Part shown: in pieces, positions 1 through 9,178 of the stretch
Layout: the number at the start of each line of letters is the position of its first letter
How positions within the stretch are numbered: position 1 is the first letter of the stretch
NCBI RefSeq assembly: GCF_041102775.1
Contig: NZ_JBGCUO010000001.1
Location: 496,001-560,000, forward strand
From: Alcanivorax sp. REN37
GTDB lineage: Bacteria; Pseudomonadota; Gammaproteobacteria; Pseudomonadales; Alcanivoracaceae
DNA: 64,000 nt
Reading direction: 5' to 3'
Translations under genes and position numbers: made by a program
The notes under the pieces: generated by a model
The model's input: the letters and a program-made list of their open reading frames with translations, nothing else
What the model was told of the DNA's origin: nothing
The model's database searches: none

Positions 1-140
1 GAGTATTTAGGTAGACCGGTCCAAGAGTAAGTATAGAAATATGCGCAAACGCCCAGAAGCAACAGCAAGGAGGCTGCTTGGCGCAACAGAGGGAGAGAAG
101 TGGATCGGTGGGTCATTCTATCGCTTTATTCAAATTATTG

Positions 141-159
141 CCCCGCTACTAGGGCGGGG
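141..159 (-). terminator. Probable terminator of the aminotransferase gene
   Basis: A CCCCGC/GCGGGG stem with a 7-base loop lies 30 bases beyond the aminotransferase stop. On the minus strand it is followed by a moderately T-rich stretch (caataatttg). The stem is short and the T tract broken, so this is a plausible but not strong intrinsic terminator. I see no gene in bases 1-140. Confidence 0.45.
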
Positions 160-188
160 AACAAGGATTGGTAAAAAGCAGCTGGGTA

Positions 189-1415
189 TCAGGACGATTT
201 GTCCGAGGCAGCCATCTTACGTGCATCCTTACGGAACATGGCTTTGATGCCACGTACCGCCTGGCGGATGCGGTCTTGGTTTTCGATCAGTGCAAAGCGC
301 ACATGGTCATCGCCGTATTCGCCGAAACCGACGCCCGGCGAAACACAGACCTTGGCTTCGGCCAGGAGTTTCTTCGAGAACTCTAACGAGCCCATGGCAG
401 CGTAAGGTTCGGGGATGCGCGCCCACACGTACATCGACGCCTTCGGCACTTCGACCATCCAGCCGGCTTCATGCAGGCCCTTCACCAACACGTTGCGGCG
501 CACGCGGTATTGCTCGGCGATGTCGCGCACACATTGTTGGTCACCTTCCAGCGCGGCAATGGCGGCCACTTGCAGCGGCGTGAAGGTGCCGTAGTCGTGG
601 TAGCTCTTGATGCGCGCCAGCGCCGCCACCAGCTCCGGGTTGCCAACCATAAAACCGATCCGCCAGCCGGCCATGTTGTAGCTTTTCGACAGCGTGAAGA
701 ACTCCACGGCCACCTCTTTGGCGCGCGGTACCTGCATGATCGAGGGCGCTGTCCAGCCGTCATAGACGATGTCGGCGTAAGCCAGGTCGTGTACGACCAG
801 TACGTCATACCGCAGCGCCAGATCAATCACCCGCTCGAAGAACTCCAGCTCCACACACTGAGAGGTGGGGTTCGACGGAAAGCCGAAGATCATCATCTTC
901 GGCTTCGGAATACTTTCGCGGATCGCCCGCTCCAGCTCGGCGAAGAAGTCCACTCCCGGCACCAGCGGCACCGACCGTACCTGCGCGCCGGCGATCACGG
1001 CGCCATAGATGTGGATCGGGTAGCTGGGGTTCGGCACCAGCACCGTGTCGCCCTGGTCGAGGGTGGCTAGCATCAGGTGCGCCAGCCCTTCCTTGGAGCC
1101 GATCGACACAATCGCTTCGGTTTCCGGGTCGATGTCGACGTGGTAGCGGTCGCGATACCAATGGCTGATGGCACGGCGCAGGCGCGGAATGCCGCGCGAG
1201 GTGGAATAGCCGTGGGTGTCACCGCGTTGGGCAGTGGTGCACAGCTTGTCGACGATGTGCTGGGGCGTTGGGCCGTCTGGGTTGCCCATGCTGAAATCGA
1301 TGATGTCTTCACCACGGCGGCGGGCCGCCATTTTCAGCTCAGCAGTGATGTTAAAGACGTACGGCGGCAAACGATCGATGCGCGCAAACCGGCGCGGAGT
1401 GCGGGATTCAGACAT
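189..1415 (-). CDS. alaC: Class I/II pyridoxal-phosphate aminotransferase, AlaC type
   Basis: This 408-residue cytosolic aminotransferase resembles AlaC (YfdZ), which interconverts pyruvate and alanine using glutamate. The fold-type I landmarks are present: SNPTSQ near residue 181, the HDLAYAD segment near 209 where Asp and Tyr contact the cofactor, and [10 protein letters not shown] with the Schiff-base lysine at Lys244. Length is normal for the family. The start is the ATG that gives the usual short N-terminus before the PPYVFN segment. The next gene upstream is 114 bases away and unrelated, so it probably has its own promoter. Close relatives include LL-diaminopimelate and other aspartate-family aminotransferases, so the exact substrate is inferred. 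Confidence 0.85.
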   Translation of the reverse strand: MSESRTPRRFARIDRLPPYVFNITAELKMAARRRGEDIIDFSMGNPDGPTPQHIVDKLCTTAQRGDTHGYSTSRGIPRLRRAISHWYRDRYHVDIDPETEAIVSIGSKEGLAHLMLATLDQGDTVLVPNPSYPIHIYGAVIAGAQVRSVPLVPGVDFFAELERAIRESIPKPKMMIFGFPSNPTSQCVELEFFERVIDLALRYDVLVVHDLAYADIVYDGWTAPSIMQVPRAKEVAVEFFTLSKSYNMAGWRIGFMVGNPELVAALARIKSYHDYGTFTPLQVAAIAALEGDQQCVRDIAEQYRVRRNVLVKGLHEAGWMVEVPKASMYVWARIPEPYAAMGSLEFSKKLLAEAKVCVSPGVGFGEYGDDHVRFALIENQDRIRQAVRGIKAMFRKDARKMAASDKSS

Positions 1416-1529
1416 GGGATTCTCTTTACGTCAGCGCCCGGAACCGTCCGAGCGACGTGGACCAGCATGGCCCGGCGCCAACAATACGGCCCTGCGCAGA
1501 GAGTGTCGAGTCTCGTAGCGAAGGATGGC

Positions 1530-2282
1530 TTAACGGAGTAATACCAGCGCGACGGCTGCGCTGGCCAAAAGGCCGCTGACCCATAACATGCGGCGCGTGC
1601 GACGGGCCCTCTTCTGCATCAATTTTTGGGCGTGACGTGACGCCACCCAGCTGCCGTTGAAGTGATGCATGCTGACGCTCAAGTCAGTGGGCTTACCGCC
1701 ATGTTTCGGATGGTAGGGACAGAAAATTTCTCGCCGGTAAATGGCAATTCCATTTGGCAAGATTTGGTCCCGATCTTCTAGCACGATGCCAGCCGCCAGT
1801 AGCGCTTGGTTAATGCGGTAAGTGTTGGTAGTAAAGTCCACTTCGCCTTTTTCGTTAAGCAGATGCAGTGACTGATACTCAGCCAGCAGCGCACAAACAA
1901 ACTCGCCGTTCTTCTCTGAGCCCATGATTGCGGTAATGGCATGTTGCGGATCTTGGAAGCCGGAGAAAAACCGGTGCTCGAGATAAGGCTCCAGCGGCTT
2001 GAACAGCTCCAGATCAGAGTCAAGATAGACGCCGCCATATTTCACTAAGGCGTGGAGGCGTATCACGTCGCTGGCGAAGGCGTATAGACCTGCTTCGTAC
2101 GCCTCTCTCGCATATGGATGCAGCCTGAAGACCTCTTCACTCCGCTCGTTGTCCCAGCAGATAAGTTCGAAGTCTGGCAGCCACTTTTGAAATGAAGCGA
2201 TGCACTGCTCTACCAGCTGTGGTTTCGGGCTCGGTCCAATCCAGATGTAATGGGCAATACGAGGAATTCGCTCAATATGCAT
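1530..2282 (-). CDS. Family 32-type glycosyltransferase with C-terminal membrane anchor
   Basis: The protein (about 250 residues) begins with IPRIAHYIWIG and carries GGVYLDSDLELF, the DxD sugar-nucleotide/metal motif of the Och1/capsular glycosyltransferase group. It probably adds a sugar to a surface polysaccharide. The last 20 residues are hydrophobic after a run of arginines, suggesting a tail anchor with the catalytic domain in the cytosol. I chose the ATG at 2282 because GGAG lies 8 bases upstream; an in-frame ATG at 2300 lacks this. GC content in three sampled lines is about 51 percent, against about 70 percent in a line of the neighbouring aminotransferase, which suggests acquisition. 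Acceptor and donor are unknown. Confidence 0.8.
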   Translation of the reverse strand: MHIERIPRIAHYIWIGPSPKPQLVEQCIASFQKWLPDFELICWDNERSEEVFRLHPYAREAYEAGLYAFASDVIRLHALVKYGGVYLDSDLELFKPLEPYLEHRFFSGFQDPQHAITAIMGSEKNGEFVCALLAEYQSLHLLNEKGEVDFTTNTYRINQALLAAGIVLEDRDQILPNGIAIYRREIFCPYHPKHGGKPTDLSVSMHHFNGSWVASRHAQKLMQKRARRTRRMLWVSGLLASAAVALVLLR

Positions 2283-2498
2283 GGGTGTTACTCCGAACAT
2301 TGAATTGGTTGGCTGGCTTCGCTAGGCAGTTGCAGCAGGAGTTCACATCTATGGACCTGAGCCGGTGCGTATCATTCCCTGCCTAGAGACAGTCGGCGCC
2401 CCGCCCCGATTGGTAAGGCATCGCTGGATGGTAATTTGTGGCCGCCGGGGCTCTTTCCCGTGAGGAACAGTGATTTTTTCCACGGGAGGGAGCGAAAC

Positions 2499-3437
2499 TC
2501 AGCGGCGGCGCTTGCGGGCAGCGTAGAGCTGGCGGCCGTCCGGCTGGTGTTTGAAGCGGCGGTGCACCCACAGGTACTGCTCTGGCGCACGTAGCACAGC
2601 GTGCTCGATGGCCTGGTTGACGCGGGTGCAGTCGCCAAGGTCGTCGCCAGTGGGGAAATCGTCCAACGGTGCATCGAAACAAATGCGGTAGCGGCCACCC
2701 GGCAGACGGTAATGACTGCACGGCACTACCACCGCCTTGCCCATGCGGGCGATGCGCCCGGTGGTAGCGATAGTGGCGGCCGGCACCCCGAAGAAGGGTG
2801 CGAACACGGCATTGTCGGTGCCGTAATCCTGGTCCGGCGCATACCAGCAGATGCCGCCAGCGCGTAGTTCTCGTACCAGCCCGCGCATGTCGGCGCGGTC
2901 GATATAGCGGTCTACATACTGGCTGCGTCCGCGTTTAATCAGCCAATCCAGCACCGCGTTGTCATTGGGGCGGTACACCACGCTGAAGCGCACGCCCGCG
3001 CCTTCGCCGAGCAGCCGGGCGCCGATATCGATGGTGTTGAAATGCATGCCCAGCAGCAGCACTCCTTGGCCGCTTTCTTGGGCGCGTGTGAGGTGTTCGA
3101 GGCCGGTAATCTCCAGGCGCTCACGAGCATTGAAGTGCAGGCTGACATAGGCGCCGGCAATTTCCGTCATGGCCTCGCCGGTGCTGCGCATCACTGCCTT
3201 GGCAAAACCGTGCCGCTGGTGGGCGGACTGTTCTGGGAAGCACAGTGCCAGATTGGTTTCCACAATGCGGCGCCGGGACGGTGCCAGCCACCACGCCAAG
3301 CGGCCGATGGTGCGCCCGAGTCCGAGCAGCATCCGCCAGGGTAACTGCCCCAGCAGCCAGAACAGCGCAACGCCGAACCAGGTGGTCCAGTAACTGGGGT
3401 GGGACAGCGACTTCGGGGTTTGTGAACTGCGGCTCAC
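2499..3437 (-). CDS. Lipid A biosynthesis acyltransferase, LpxL/HtrB family
   Basis: This 312-residue inner-membrane protein belongs to the lysophospholipid acyltransferase-like family that adds secondary acyl chains to lipid A. One N-terminal hydrophobic segment (about residues 16-32) precedes the catalytic HX4D motif GMHFNTIDIG, with His132 and Asp137. Further family signatures are YAPDQDYG and, near the C-terminus, LWVHRRFK. Whether it acts as LpxL, LpxM or LpxP cannot be decided from motifs. It lies between two other surface-polysaccharide genes on the same strand, but with gaps over 100 bases, so common transcription is uncertain. Confidence 0.88.
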   Translation of the reverse strand: MSRSSQTPKSLSHPSYWTTWFGVALFWLLGQLPWRMLLGLGRTIGRLAWWLAPSRRRIVETNLALCFPEQSAHQRHGFAKAVMRSTGEAMTEIAGAYVSLHFNARERLEITGLEHLTRAQESGQGVLLLGMHFNTIDIGARLLGEGAGVRFSVVYRPNDNAVLDWLIKRGRSQYVDRYIDRADMRGLVRELRAGGICWYAPDQDYGTDNAVFAPFFGVPAATIATTGRIARMGKAVVVPCSHYRLPGGRYRICFDAPLDDFPTGDDLGDCTRVNQAIEHAVLRAPEQYLWVHRRFKHQPDGRQLYAARKRRR

Positions 3438-3573
3438 TGGGTGCTTCTCCGAACTTCAAAGCCCGCAGTGTAGTGGGCCGTCGGCAGAGCGGCCAGCAGT
3501 GCTGCATCCGGTCTGTCGTATTGAGTCAGGAACTTGGCAGGCCGGGGGCAACTGCTATTACCCCCGGCACACA

Positions 3574-5511
3574 TCAATCTGCGGCCGGCCGTCCCACCCC
3601 AAAATAACGCTCGAACACCGGCGTCAGACGCTGGTTGCCGAATTCATTCAAGTGGTCCTCATCCCGATACAGCGGCAAGCCGTTGTCGGAGCCGTAACAC
3701 CGCTGGTCATCGCAGAGCGCACTGGTGATATCGATTAACCGCACGCCGCACTGCTCCACCGCTTGGTCCTGCAGTGACAGCGCGTAGGCATGACGCTCGG
3801 CGTAGCGGGCGCGGCTGATATAAACCGGTTGCGATTGGCCCATCAGCGCCTGCTGGGCCAGGGTGCTGGTGACGTCGACGTCCATTTCCGGGATTGGCCG
3901 CATGATCCACACCTCGCGCTCAGCTGCCAGTCCGCACAGGGTTTCTAGATACCAGTGGCGGAACTGTTCGAACCAGGCTGCAGTGAAGTAACGGTCGCCG
4001 CCGGGGATATAGAAATACGCTTTGCGGTCGGCGTCGATCTGGCTGCCGTTGGTGTATTCGCTGAGTCGATTAACCAGCACTAAGGGCACACCCGGCAGTG
4101 TCGCAAGCACGTCCGGTAGCTCGTTGCCGAGATCGACGCAGTCTTGGCGGTCTTTGTCGGTATGCGCCAATCCCGGCAAGGTCAGGCAGGCGGAATTGCC
4201 TTGGAACAGGATGTTGCCGGTCTGACCGCCGCGTGCGGCCATCAGCGGGTTGGCGACGGTGTCGGCATGGCTGTCACCGGCCAGCACCATGGCCACCGGG
4301 CCATCGGGGCCATAGTGGCAATCAAACTCCACACCCAGACACTCCTCGCGACGCGGGTTGTGGTCTGGGTAGGCGTACAGGATGGCCTTTACGTGCTCGG
4401 GCATGCGCTCCGGGAAACCGAGCTGGCGCACAGCTTGGGCGCTGCCGCCCACCACCAACAACAGGAGCAGGGCGCCGCCGAGGGTGAAGCGGTTGGAGCG
4501 GCGGCCTAGCCGTTCGCGCAGCGGGCGCTCCATGAACCGGTAGGCCAGCTCGGCCAGCAACAGCGCCAACGCCAGTGCCGCCAGCCGCCAGCTGGCGGAC
4601 TGGAACAGACCCAACGTGTGCAGCATCGCCGCCAGCGGCCAGTGCCACAGATAGATCGAGTAAGAGCGTTCGCCAAGCCAATCCCACAGCCGGCCCTTGG
4701 TGAGTGGCGATTCGCTGCGGCCAATGATCACTAGCGCTGCGCCGAGCACGGGCAGCAGTGCCCAGAGGCCGGGCCAGGCAGCCGGGGTCACTACGCACGC
4801 GGTGAGCACGATGATGCCGAGCCCGGCCCAATGGAACCCCTGCCCGAGTCGGCGTGGCAGCGTGGTGAGAGCACATAGATGGAACACCGCGCCACCCGCC
4901 AGCAGCTCCCAGGCGCGCGCAAAGAAGCCATAGAAGGCTTCATCCGGCCGGTGCTGCGCCAGCCATTCGCTCCAGCCCAGTGACGCGGCGATCAGGACCA
5001 CTGTGATGGCCAGCAACGCTAGATGGCTGCGCACCCAGCGGAACAATCCCCACATCAGCAGCGGGTACAGCATGTAGAACTGCCACTCCACCGACAGCGA
5101 CCAGGTGTGCAGCATCCATTTGCTTTCGGCAGCGGTGTCGAAATAACCGGCTTCTGACAGGTAGCGGTGGTTGGAGTTGAACAGCAGCGATTCGCGCACA
5201 TGGCGGCCCAGCGCCATGTAGTGCTCCGGCACCAGCAGGAACCAACCGGCCACCAAGCACGCCACGCTCACCAGCACCAGCGCCGGGTAGATGCGCCGCA
5301 CCCGCGACGCATAAAACGTCACTAGGCTGAGATTGCCGTGGCTGAGGCCGCGATGGAGAATCTGTGCCATCAGGTAGCCGGAGATCACGAAGAACACGTC
5401 GACCCCGGCAAAGCCGGCGCCGAAGCCGGGCACTGCGAAATGGAACAGCACCACCAGCAACACCGCCCACGCACGCAGGCCGTTGATATCGGTTCTGAAA
5501 GCCGTACTCAT
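3574..5511 (-). CDS. OafA-type membrane O-acyltransferase with SGNH domain
   Basis: A two-domain surface-sugar O-acetyltransferase of about 645 residues. The N-terminal half is the acyltransferase-3 module of about ten membrane helices, starting with FRTDINGLRAWAV and the VDVFFVISGYL signature. The C-terminal half is a periplasmic SGNH hydrolase-like domain with GDSHAD (Ser414) and the DxxH pair at Asp617/His620. Such proteins acetylate O-antigen or other envelope glycans. The start is the ATG at 5511, with AAGG 8 bases upstream; a longer ORF begins at 5580 but adds a non-family extension. It diverges from hldE. The acceptor sugar is unknown. Confidence 0.88.
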   Translation of the reverse strand: MSTAFRTDINGLRAWAVLLVVLFHFAVPGFGAGFAGVDVFFVISGYLMAQILHRGLSHGNLSLVTFYASRVRRIYPALVLVSVACLVAGWFLLVPEHYMALGRHVRESLLFNSNHRYLSEAGYFDTAAESKWMLHTWSLSVEWQFYMLYPLLMWGLFRWVRSHLALLAITVVLIAASLGWSEWLAQHRPDEAFYGFFARAWELLAGGAVFHLCALTTLPRRLGQGFHWAGLGIIVLTACVVTPAAWPGLWALLPVLGAALVIIGRSESPLTKGRLWDWLGERSYSIYLWHWPLAAMLHTLGLFQSASWRLAALALALLLAELAYRFMERPLRERLGRRSNRFTLGGALLLLLVVGGSAQAVRQLGFPERMPEHVKAILYAYPDHNPRREECLGVEFDCHYGPDGPVAMVLAGDSHADTVANPLMAARGGQTGNILFQGNSACLTLPGLAHTDKDRQDCVDLGNELPDVLATLPGVPLVLVNRLSEYTNGSQIDADRKAYFYIPGGDRYFTAAWFEQFRHWYLETLCGLAAEREVWIMRPIPEMDVDVTSTLAQQALMGQSQPVYISRARYAERHAYALSLQDQAVEQCGVRLIDITSALCDDQRCYGSDNGLPLYRDEDHLNEFGNQRLTPVFERYFGVGRPAAD

Positions 5512-5712
5512 GTTGTAAACCTTGGCAAGCATCCCAGCAGAAACAGGGCGGCCGGGGGTCCGCTTAGGCCGCGGCAGCACGGCGCGATGTCCGGCGGGGG
5601 GCGACTATAAAGACCTCGGTAGGCAGATGCACCCGGTTGCAGATGGAGCTGTCGTCGCAGAGGCCGACAGCGGTGGCCGCGGTGCACCGGCCGCCGCGCT
5701 GAAACCGCACTG

Positions 5713-5721
5713 TGGTACACT
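5713..5721 (+). promoter_or_regulatory. Candidate extended -10 promoter of hldE
   Basis: The sequence TGGTACACT matches an extended -10 element (TG, one base, TACACT) about 65 bases before the hldE start. No convincing -35 hexamer lies 17 bases upstream. An almost identical string precedes orn at 41098. Confidence 0.4.
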
Positions 5722-5784
5722 GCCGGGCACTTTTCCGGGCCCTGACCAGGTCGCCCTAACCCGTCCAAGATGAAGGATCAAAGC

Positions 5785-7203
5785 GTGCAGATTCCGCAAT
5801 TCGACAGCGCACATGTGGTGGTCGCCGGTGACGTGATGCTGGATCGCTACTGGCACGGCCCGACCCAGCGCATCTCGCCGGAAGCGCCAGTGCCGGTGGT
5901 GCGGGTCACCGACCAGGAAGATCGCCCCGGCGGCGCCGCCAACGTGGCGCTGAACATGGCGGCGCTCGGCGCGCGGGCGGTGCTGGTGGGGGTGACGGGC
6001 CAGGACGAAGCGGCGGCGACGCTGGCGGAGCGGCTGCAGGCGGCGTCAGTGCAGTGCGAGTTTCAGCAGGTGGCGGACCAGCCCACCATCACCAAGCTGC
6101 GCATCATCAGCCGTCAGCAGCAGTTATTGCGGCTCGACTTCGAAGAGCCGTTCCACGACGTGGACCCTGCCCCCTTCACCGAGACCGTCACGCGCCAGTT
6201 GGCCGGCGCCGGCGCGCTGGTGTTGTCCGATTACCAGAAGGGCGCATTGCGTGACCCGCAGGCGCTGATCGCGGCAGCTCGCGCCGCTGGCGTGCCGGTG
6301 CTAGTGGACCCGAAAGGCACCGACTTTAGCCGCTATCGGGGCGCTACCCTGTTGACGCCGAACTTGGCTGAATTCGAGGCGGTGGTGGGCGCCACCACTA
6401 GCGAAGATGACTTGGTGCGCAAAGGCCGTGCACTGATGGCAGAGCTGTCGCTGGAGGCGCTGCTGATTACTCGCAGCGAGAAAGGCATGACGCTGTTGCG
6501 TGCGACAAGTGCTTTGCATTTGCCGGCGCGGGCGCGGGAAGTGTTCGATGTGACCGGCGCCGGTGACACCGTGATCTCGGTGCTGGCATCGTCGCTGGCT
6601 GCCGGCGCCAGCCTTGAAGACGCGGTGGCGCTGGCCAACATTGCCGCCGGTATCGTGGTCGGCAAGCTCGGCACTGCCGTGGTCAGTGCCCCCGAGCTGC
6701 GCCGGGCGGTGCACCAAGAAGGCGGTATCGGTCGCGGTGTGATGACGCTGGCACAGCTGCAGGTGGCGGTAGCGGATGCACGCGCGCAGGGCGAGCGCAT
6801 CGTGTTTACCAACGGCTGCTTCGACATCATCCATGCCGGCCACGTCGGTTATCTGGACAGCGCCCGCCGGCAGGGCGATCGCCTGATTGTGGCGGTCAAC
6901 GGCGATGAATCGATCCGTCGTCTGAAAGGCCCGGGCCGCCCGATCAACCCACTTGAGCGGCGCATGGCAGTACTGGCGGCGTTGGAAGCGGTGGATTGGG
7001 TGGTCAGTTTCGACACCGACACGCCAGTCCCGCTGCTGGAAGCCCTGCAACCGGACGTGTTGGTGAAAGGCGGCGATTACAGCGTCGACCAAGTGGTTGG
7101 CGCTGATCTGGTGCACGGCTACGGCGGCGCCGTGAAAGTGCTGGATTTCGTCGACAACGTCAGCACCACCCACATCGTTGAGAAAATCCGCCGCGAGTCC
7201 TGA
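5785..7203 (+). CDS. hldE: Bifunctional heptose 7-phosphate kinase / heptose 1-phosphate adenylyltransferase
   Basis: HldE makes ADP-D-glycero-beta-D-manno-heptose for the LPS inner core, and both enzyme domains are intact. The N-terminal ribokinase-like domain has [11 protein letters not shown] and the catalytic DVTGAGDT loop (Asp261). The C-terminal nucleotidyltransferase has [12 protein letters not shown], with HAGH at 350-353, and KGGDY. I prefer the GTG at 5785 because AAGGA lies exactly 7 bases upstream and the resulting N-terminus (QIPQFDSA) aligns with family starts. The in-frame ATG at 5770 has no ribosome site and would bury that AAGGA inside the gene. Length is 472 residues, as usual. 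Confidence 0.95.
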   Translation: MQIPQFDSAHVVVAGDVMLDRYWHGPTQRISPEAPVPVVRVTDQEDRPGGAANVALNMAALGARAVLVGVTGQDEAAATLAERLQAASVQCEFQQVADQPTITKLRIISRQQQLLRLDFEEPFHDVDPAPFTETVTRQLAGAGALVLSDYQKGALRDPQALIAAARAAGVPVLVDPKGTDFSRYRGATLLTPNLAEFEAVVGATTSEDDLVRKGRALMAELSLEALLITRSEKGMTLLRATSALHLPARAREVFDVTGAGDTVISVLASSLAAGASLEDAVALANIAAGIVVGKLGTAVVSAPELRRAVHQEGGIGRGVMTLAQLQVAVADARAQGERIVFTNGCFDIIHAGHVGYLDSARRQGDRLIVAVNGDESIRRLKGPGRPINPLERRMAVLAALEAVDWVVSFDTDTPVPLLEALQPDVLVKGGDYSVDQVVGADLVHGYGGAVKVLDFVDNVSTTHIVEKIRRES

Positions 7204-7301
7204 GCGGCCCCGGTGGTGGCACTGCTGCAATGCCGGCGGCTACTGGGCGGGCGTTGCCATTCCGCGTTAAGGTGAGGCCCCGCATGCCCCGGAGCCTCGC
7301 C

Positions 7302-8783
7302 ATGTTCCCCGACTTCCTCCATCGCTACCGCCAACTGCCTGAGCGCTGCTCCCAGCTGCAAGCACCAACGCCGGTGGCAGCGCCCAAGCTGTTGGCCTTC
7401 AACCGCCCGCTGGCGGAGGAGCTAGGCATTGCCGGCGAATTGCTGGCCACGCCGGAACAGTTCGCCGGCCTGTGGGCGGGCAATGAGTGGCCGCCGCACG
7501 CGGAGCCGCGGGCACTGGTCTATGCCGGCCATCAATTCGGCCACTTCAATCCGCAGTTGGGTGATGGCCGGGCGCTATTGCTGGGCGAGGTGCGTGACCG
7601 CAACGGCCGTATCCGTGATCTGCAATGGAAAGGCGCGGGCCGCACGCCGTACTCCCGTGGCGGTGATGGGCGCTCGCCGATCGGTCCGGTACTGCGGGAG
7701 TATTTGGTCAGTGAGGCGATGCATGCATTGGGGATCCCCACTACCCGTGCGCTGGCGGCGGTGGCCACCGGCGAGCGCGTACGCCGCGAGCGTAGCCATC
7801 CCGGTGCGGTGATGATGCGGGTGGCGGACAGCCACATCCGCGTCGGTTCACTGGAATACTTCGCCGCGCGTAACGATACCGAGGCGGTGCAGGCACTGGT
7901 TGACGAAGCCATCGCCCGCCACGATCCGGCGCTGGCTGCGCTGCCGGTGGCCGAGCGTTATCTGGCGTGGCTGCAAGCGGTGGCCGCGCGTCAGGCGGAA
8001 CGAGTGGCGCAGTGGCTGGCGGTGGGTTTCGTGCACGGTGTTATGAACACCGACAACACCCTAGTGTCCGGCGACACCATCGACTACGGCCCCTGTGCCT
8101 TCCTTGAGCAATACCAACCGCGCGCCCGATTCAGCGCCATTGATGAGCGCGGTCGCTATGCCTACGGCAATCAGCCGGGCATGGCGCAGTGGAATCTGGC
8201 GCGCTTGGCGGAAGCGGTGCTGCCGCTGTTGGCGGCCGACAGCGAGCGGGCGGTGGCGATGGCCACCGATTGCATCAGTGCTTTTGCCGGCGATTACGAG
8301 CAGCAACGGCTACGGCAGTGGCGTGCCAAGCTCGGTTTGCAGTCCGCTCAGCAGCAAGATGGTGCGTTGATCGATCAGTTCCTGTCGGTGCTGGAACACG
8401 GTGCCATGGACTTCACTCTGGCATGCCGACTGCTGTCTGACTGTGCCCGCAGTAGTGATGGTGATGCCGCCTGGCTGTCGCTGTCAGCATCACCGCAATC
8501 CGCGCGCGCATGGCTGGCGGATTGGCGCCAGCGGCTGGCTCTGGAGACCCGCCCCGCGGACGGCATTGCTGCCGCCATGGATGCGGTTAATCCGCTGTTC
8601 ATTCCCCGCAACCACTGGGTGCAGGCGGCGCTGGCGGATGCAGAGAAGCGTGATGATCTGACGCTGTTTCACCGTCTCAATAAGGTGCTGCAGCGTCCCT
8701 ACGACGTGCAGCCGGAATATGCGGACCTGGCGCAACCCGCAGCACCGGGGCAGCAGGTAATGCGGACGTTCTGCGGCACCTGA
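7302..8783 (+). CDS. selO: Protein adenylyltransferase SelO (YdiU family)
   Basis: SelO has a pseudokinase fold that binds ATP upside-down and transfers AMP to Ser, Thr or Tyr of target proteins, linked to redox stress. This 493-residue copy has the family blocks GHQFGHFNPQLGDGR, KGAGRTPYSR and HGVMNTDN, with the presumed base Asp251 and metal ligands Asn252 and Asp261 (DYG). It ends in CGT, so a cysteine sits third from the end, where animal SelO has selenocysteine. The ATG at 7302 follows GGAG by 7 bases and matches E. coli YdiU in its N-terminus; an ATG at 7284 is also possible. The gene follows hldE by 98 bases. Confidence 0.93.
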   Translation: MFPDFLHRYRQLPERCSQLQAPTPVAAPKLLAFNRPLAEELGIAGELLATPEQFAGLWAGNEWPPHAEPRALVYAGHQFGHFNPQLGDGRALLLGEVRDRNGRIRDLQWKGAGRTPYSRGGDGRSPIGPVLREYLVSEAMHALGIPTTRALAAVATGERVRRERSHPGAVMMRVADSHIRVGSLEYFAARNDTEAVQALVDEAIARHDPALAALPVAERYLAWLQAVAARQAERVAQWLAVGFVHGVMNTDNTLVSGDTIDYGPCAFLEQYQPRARFSAIDERGRYAYGNQPGMAQWNLARLAEAVLPLLAADSERAVAMATDCISAFAGDYEQQRLRQWRAKLGLQSAQQQDGALIDQFLSVLEHGAMDFTLACRLLSDCARSSDGDAAWLSLSASPQSARAWLADWRQRLALETRPADGIAAAMDAVNPLFIPRNHWVQAALADAEKRDDLTLFHRLNKVLQRPYDVQPEYADLAQPAAPGQQVMRTFCGT

Positions 8784-9136
8784 GCTGGGGCGCTGATTCA
8801 GTGGCTGGATGCCGCCGGGTGAGGAGTGCTGCGGTCGCTGTTGGGGCAGTAGCGGAAATTGGCAGCAGGAACCGCACTAATGCGTGGAAGGGTGTTCAGA
8901 GAACGAGTTGCCCACGCAGTGCGCTGATGTGCCGGCATACGATGTCAGTTCGGAGCTTAAGGCAGACGCCCAATCGACACTCCGTGCCCGAATGGTCTTC
9001 AACCGGAAGGAAAAATAAATTCCGTGATTGATGAGTTGTGTTGAAATTATTTTTTCAAAAAAATGATTTTTTGGATGGGTTGCGCGCCATGTCTAATGCG
9101 TGAAGCCGTCGTCAGTACTCGATCAGTCCAATAAAG
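8784..9136. other. Intergenic gap with AT-rich patch
   Basis: No convincing gene. A 76-codon open frame here has no ribosome site or recognisable protein. Bases around 9000-9080 are strikingly AT-rich for this genome, with T and A runs (tattttttcaaaaaaatgattttttgg). The stretch could be the decayed edge of an old insertion or a promoter-proximal curved segment; I cannot tell. Confidence 0.4.
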
Positions 9137-9157
9137 AAGGGCGTGTCAAACGCCCTT
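9137..9157 (-). terminator. Intrinsic terminator after the aldo/keto reductase gene
   Basis: AAGGGCG, a 7-base loop, then CGCCCTT. On the minus strand the stem is followed by CTTTAT, and on the plus strand by TATAT, so it may act in both directions. It lies 22 bases beyond the reductase stop. Confidence 0.7.
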
Positions 9158-9178
9158 TATATGTCAGTCGAAAGCGCA

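Noticed and set aside
41..247. 68-codon frame at the window start
   Set aside because: It spans the aminotransferase terminator and 3' end; no supporting signals.
8801..9031. 76-codon frame in the gap after selO
   Set aside because: No ribosome site, biased toward Arg/Ser, and running into the AT-rich patch.
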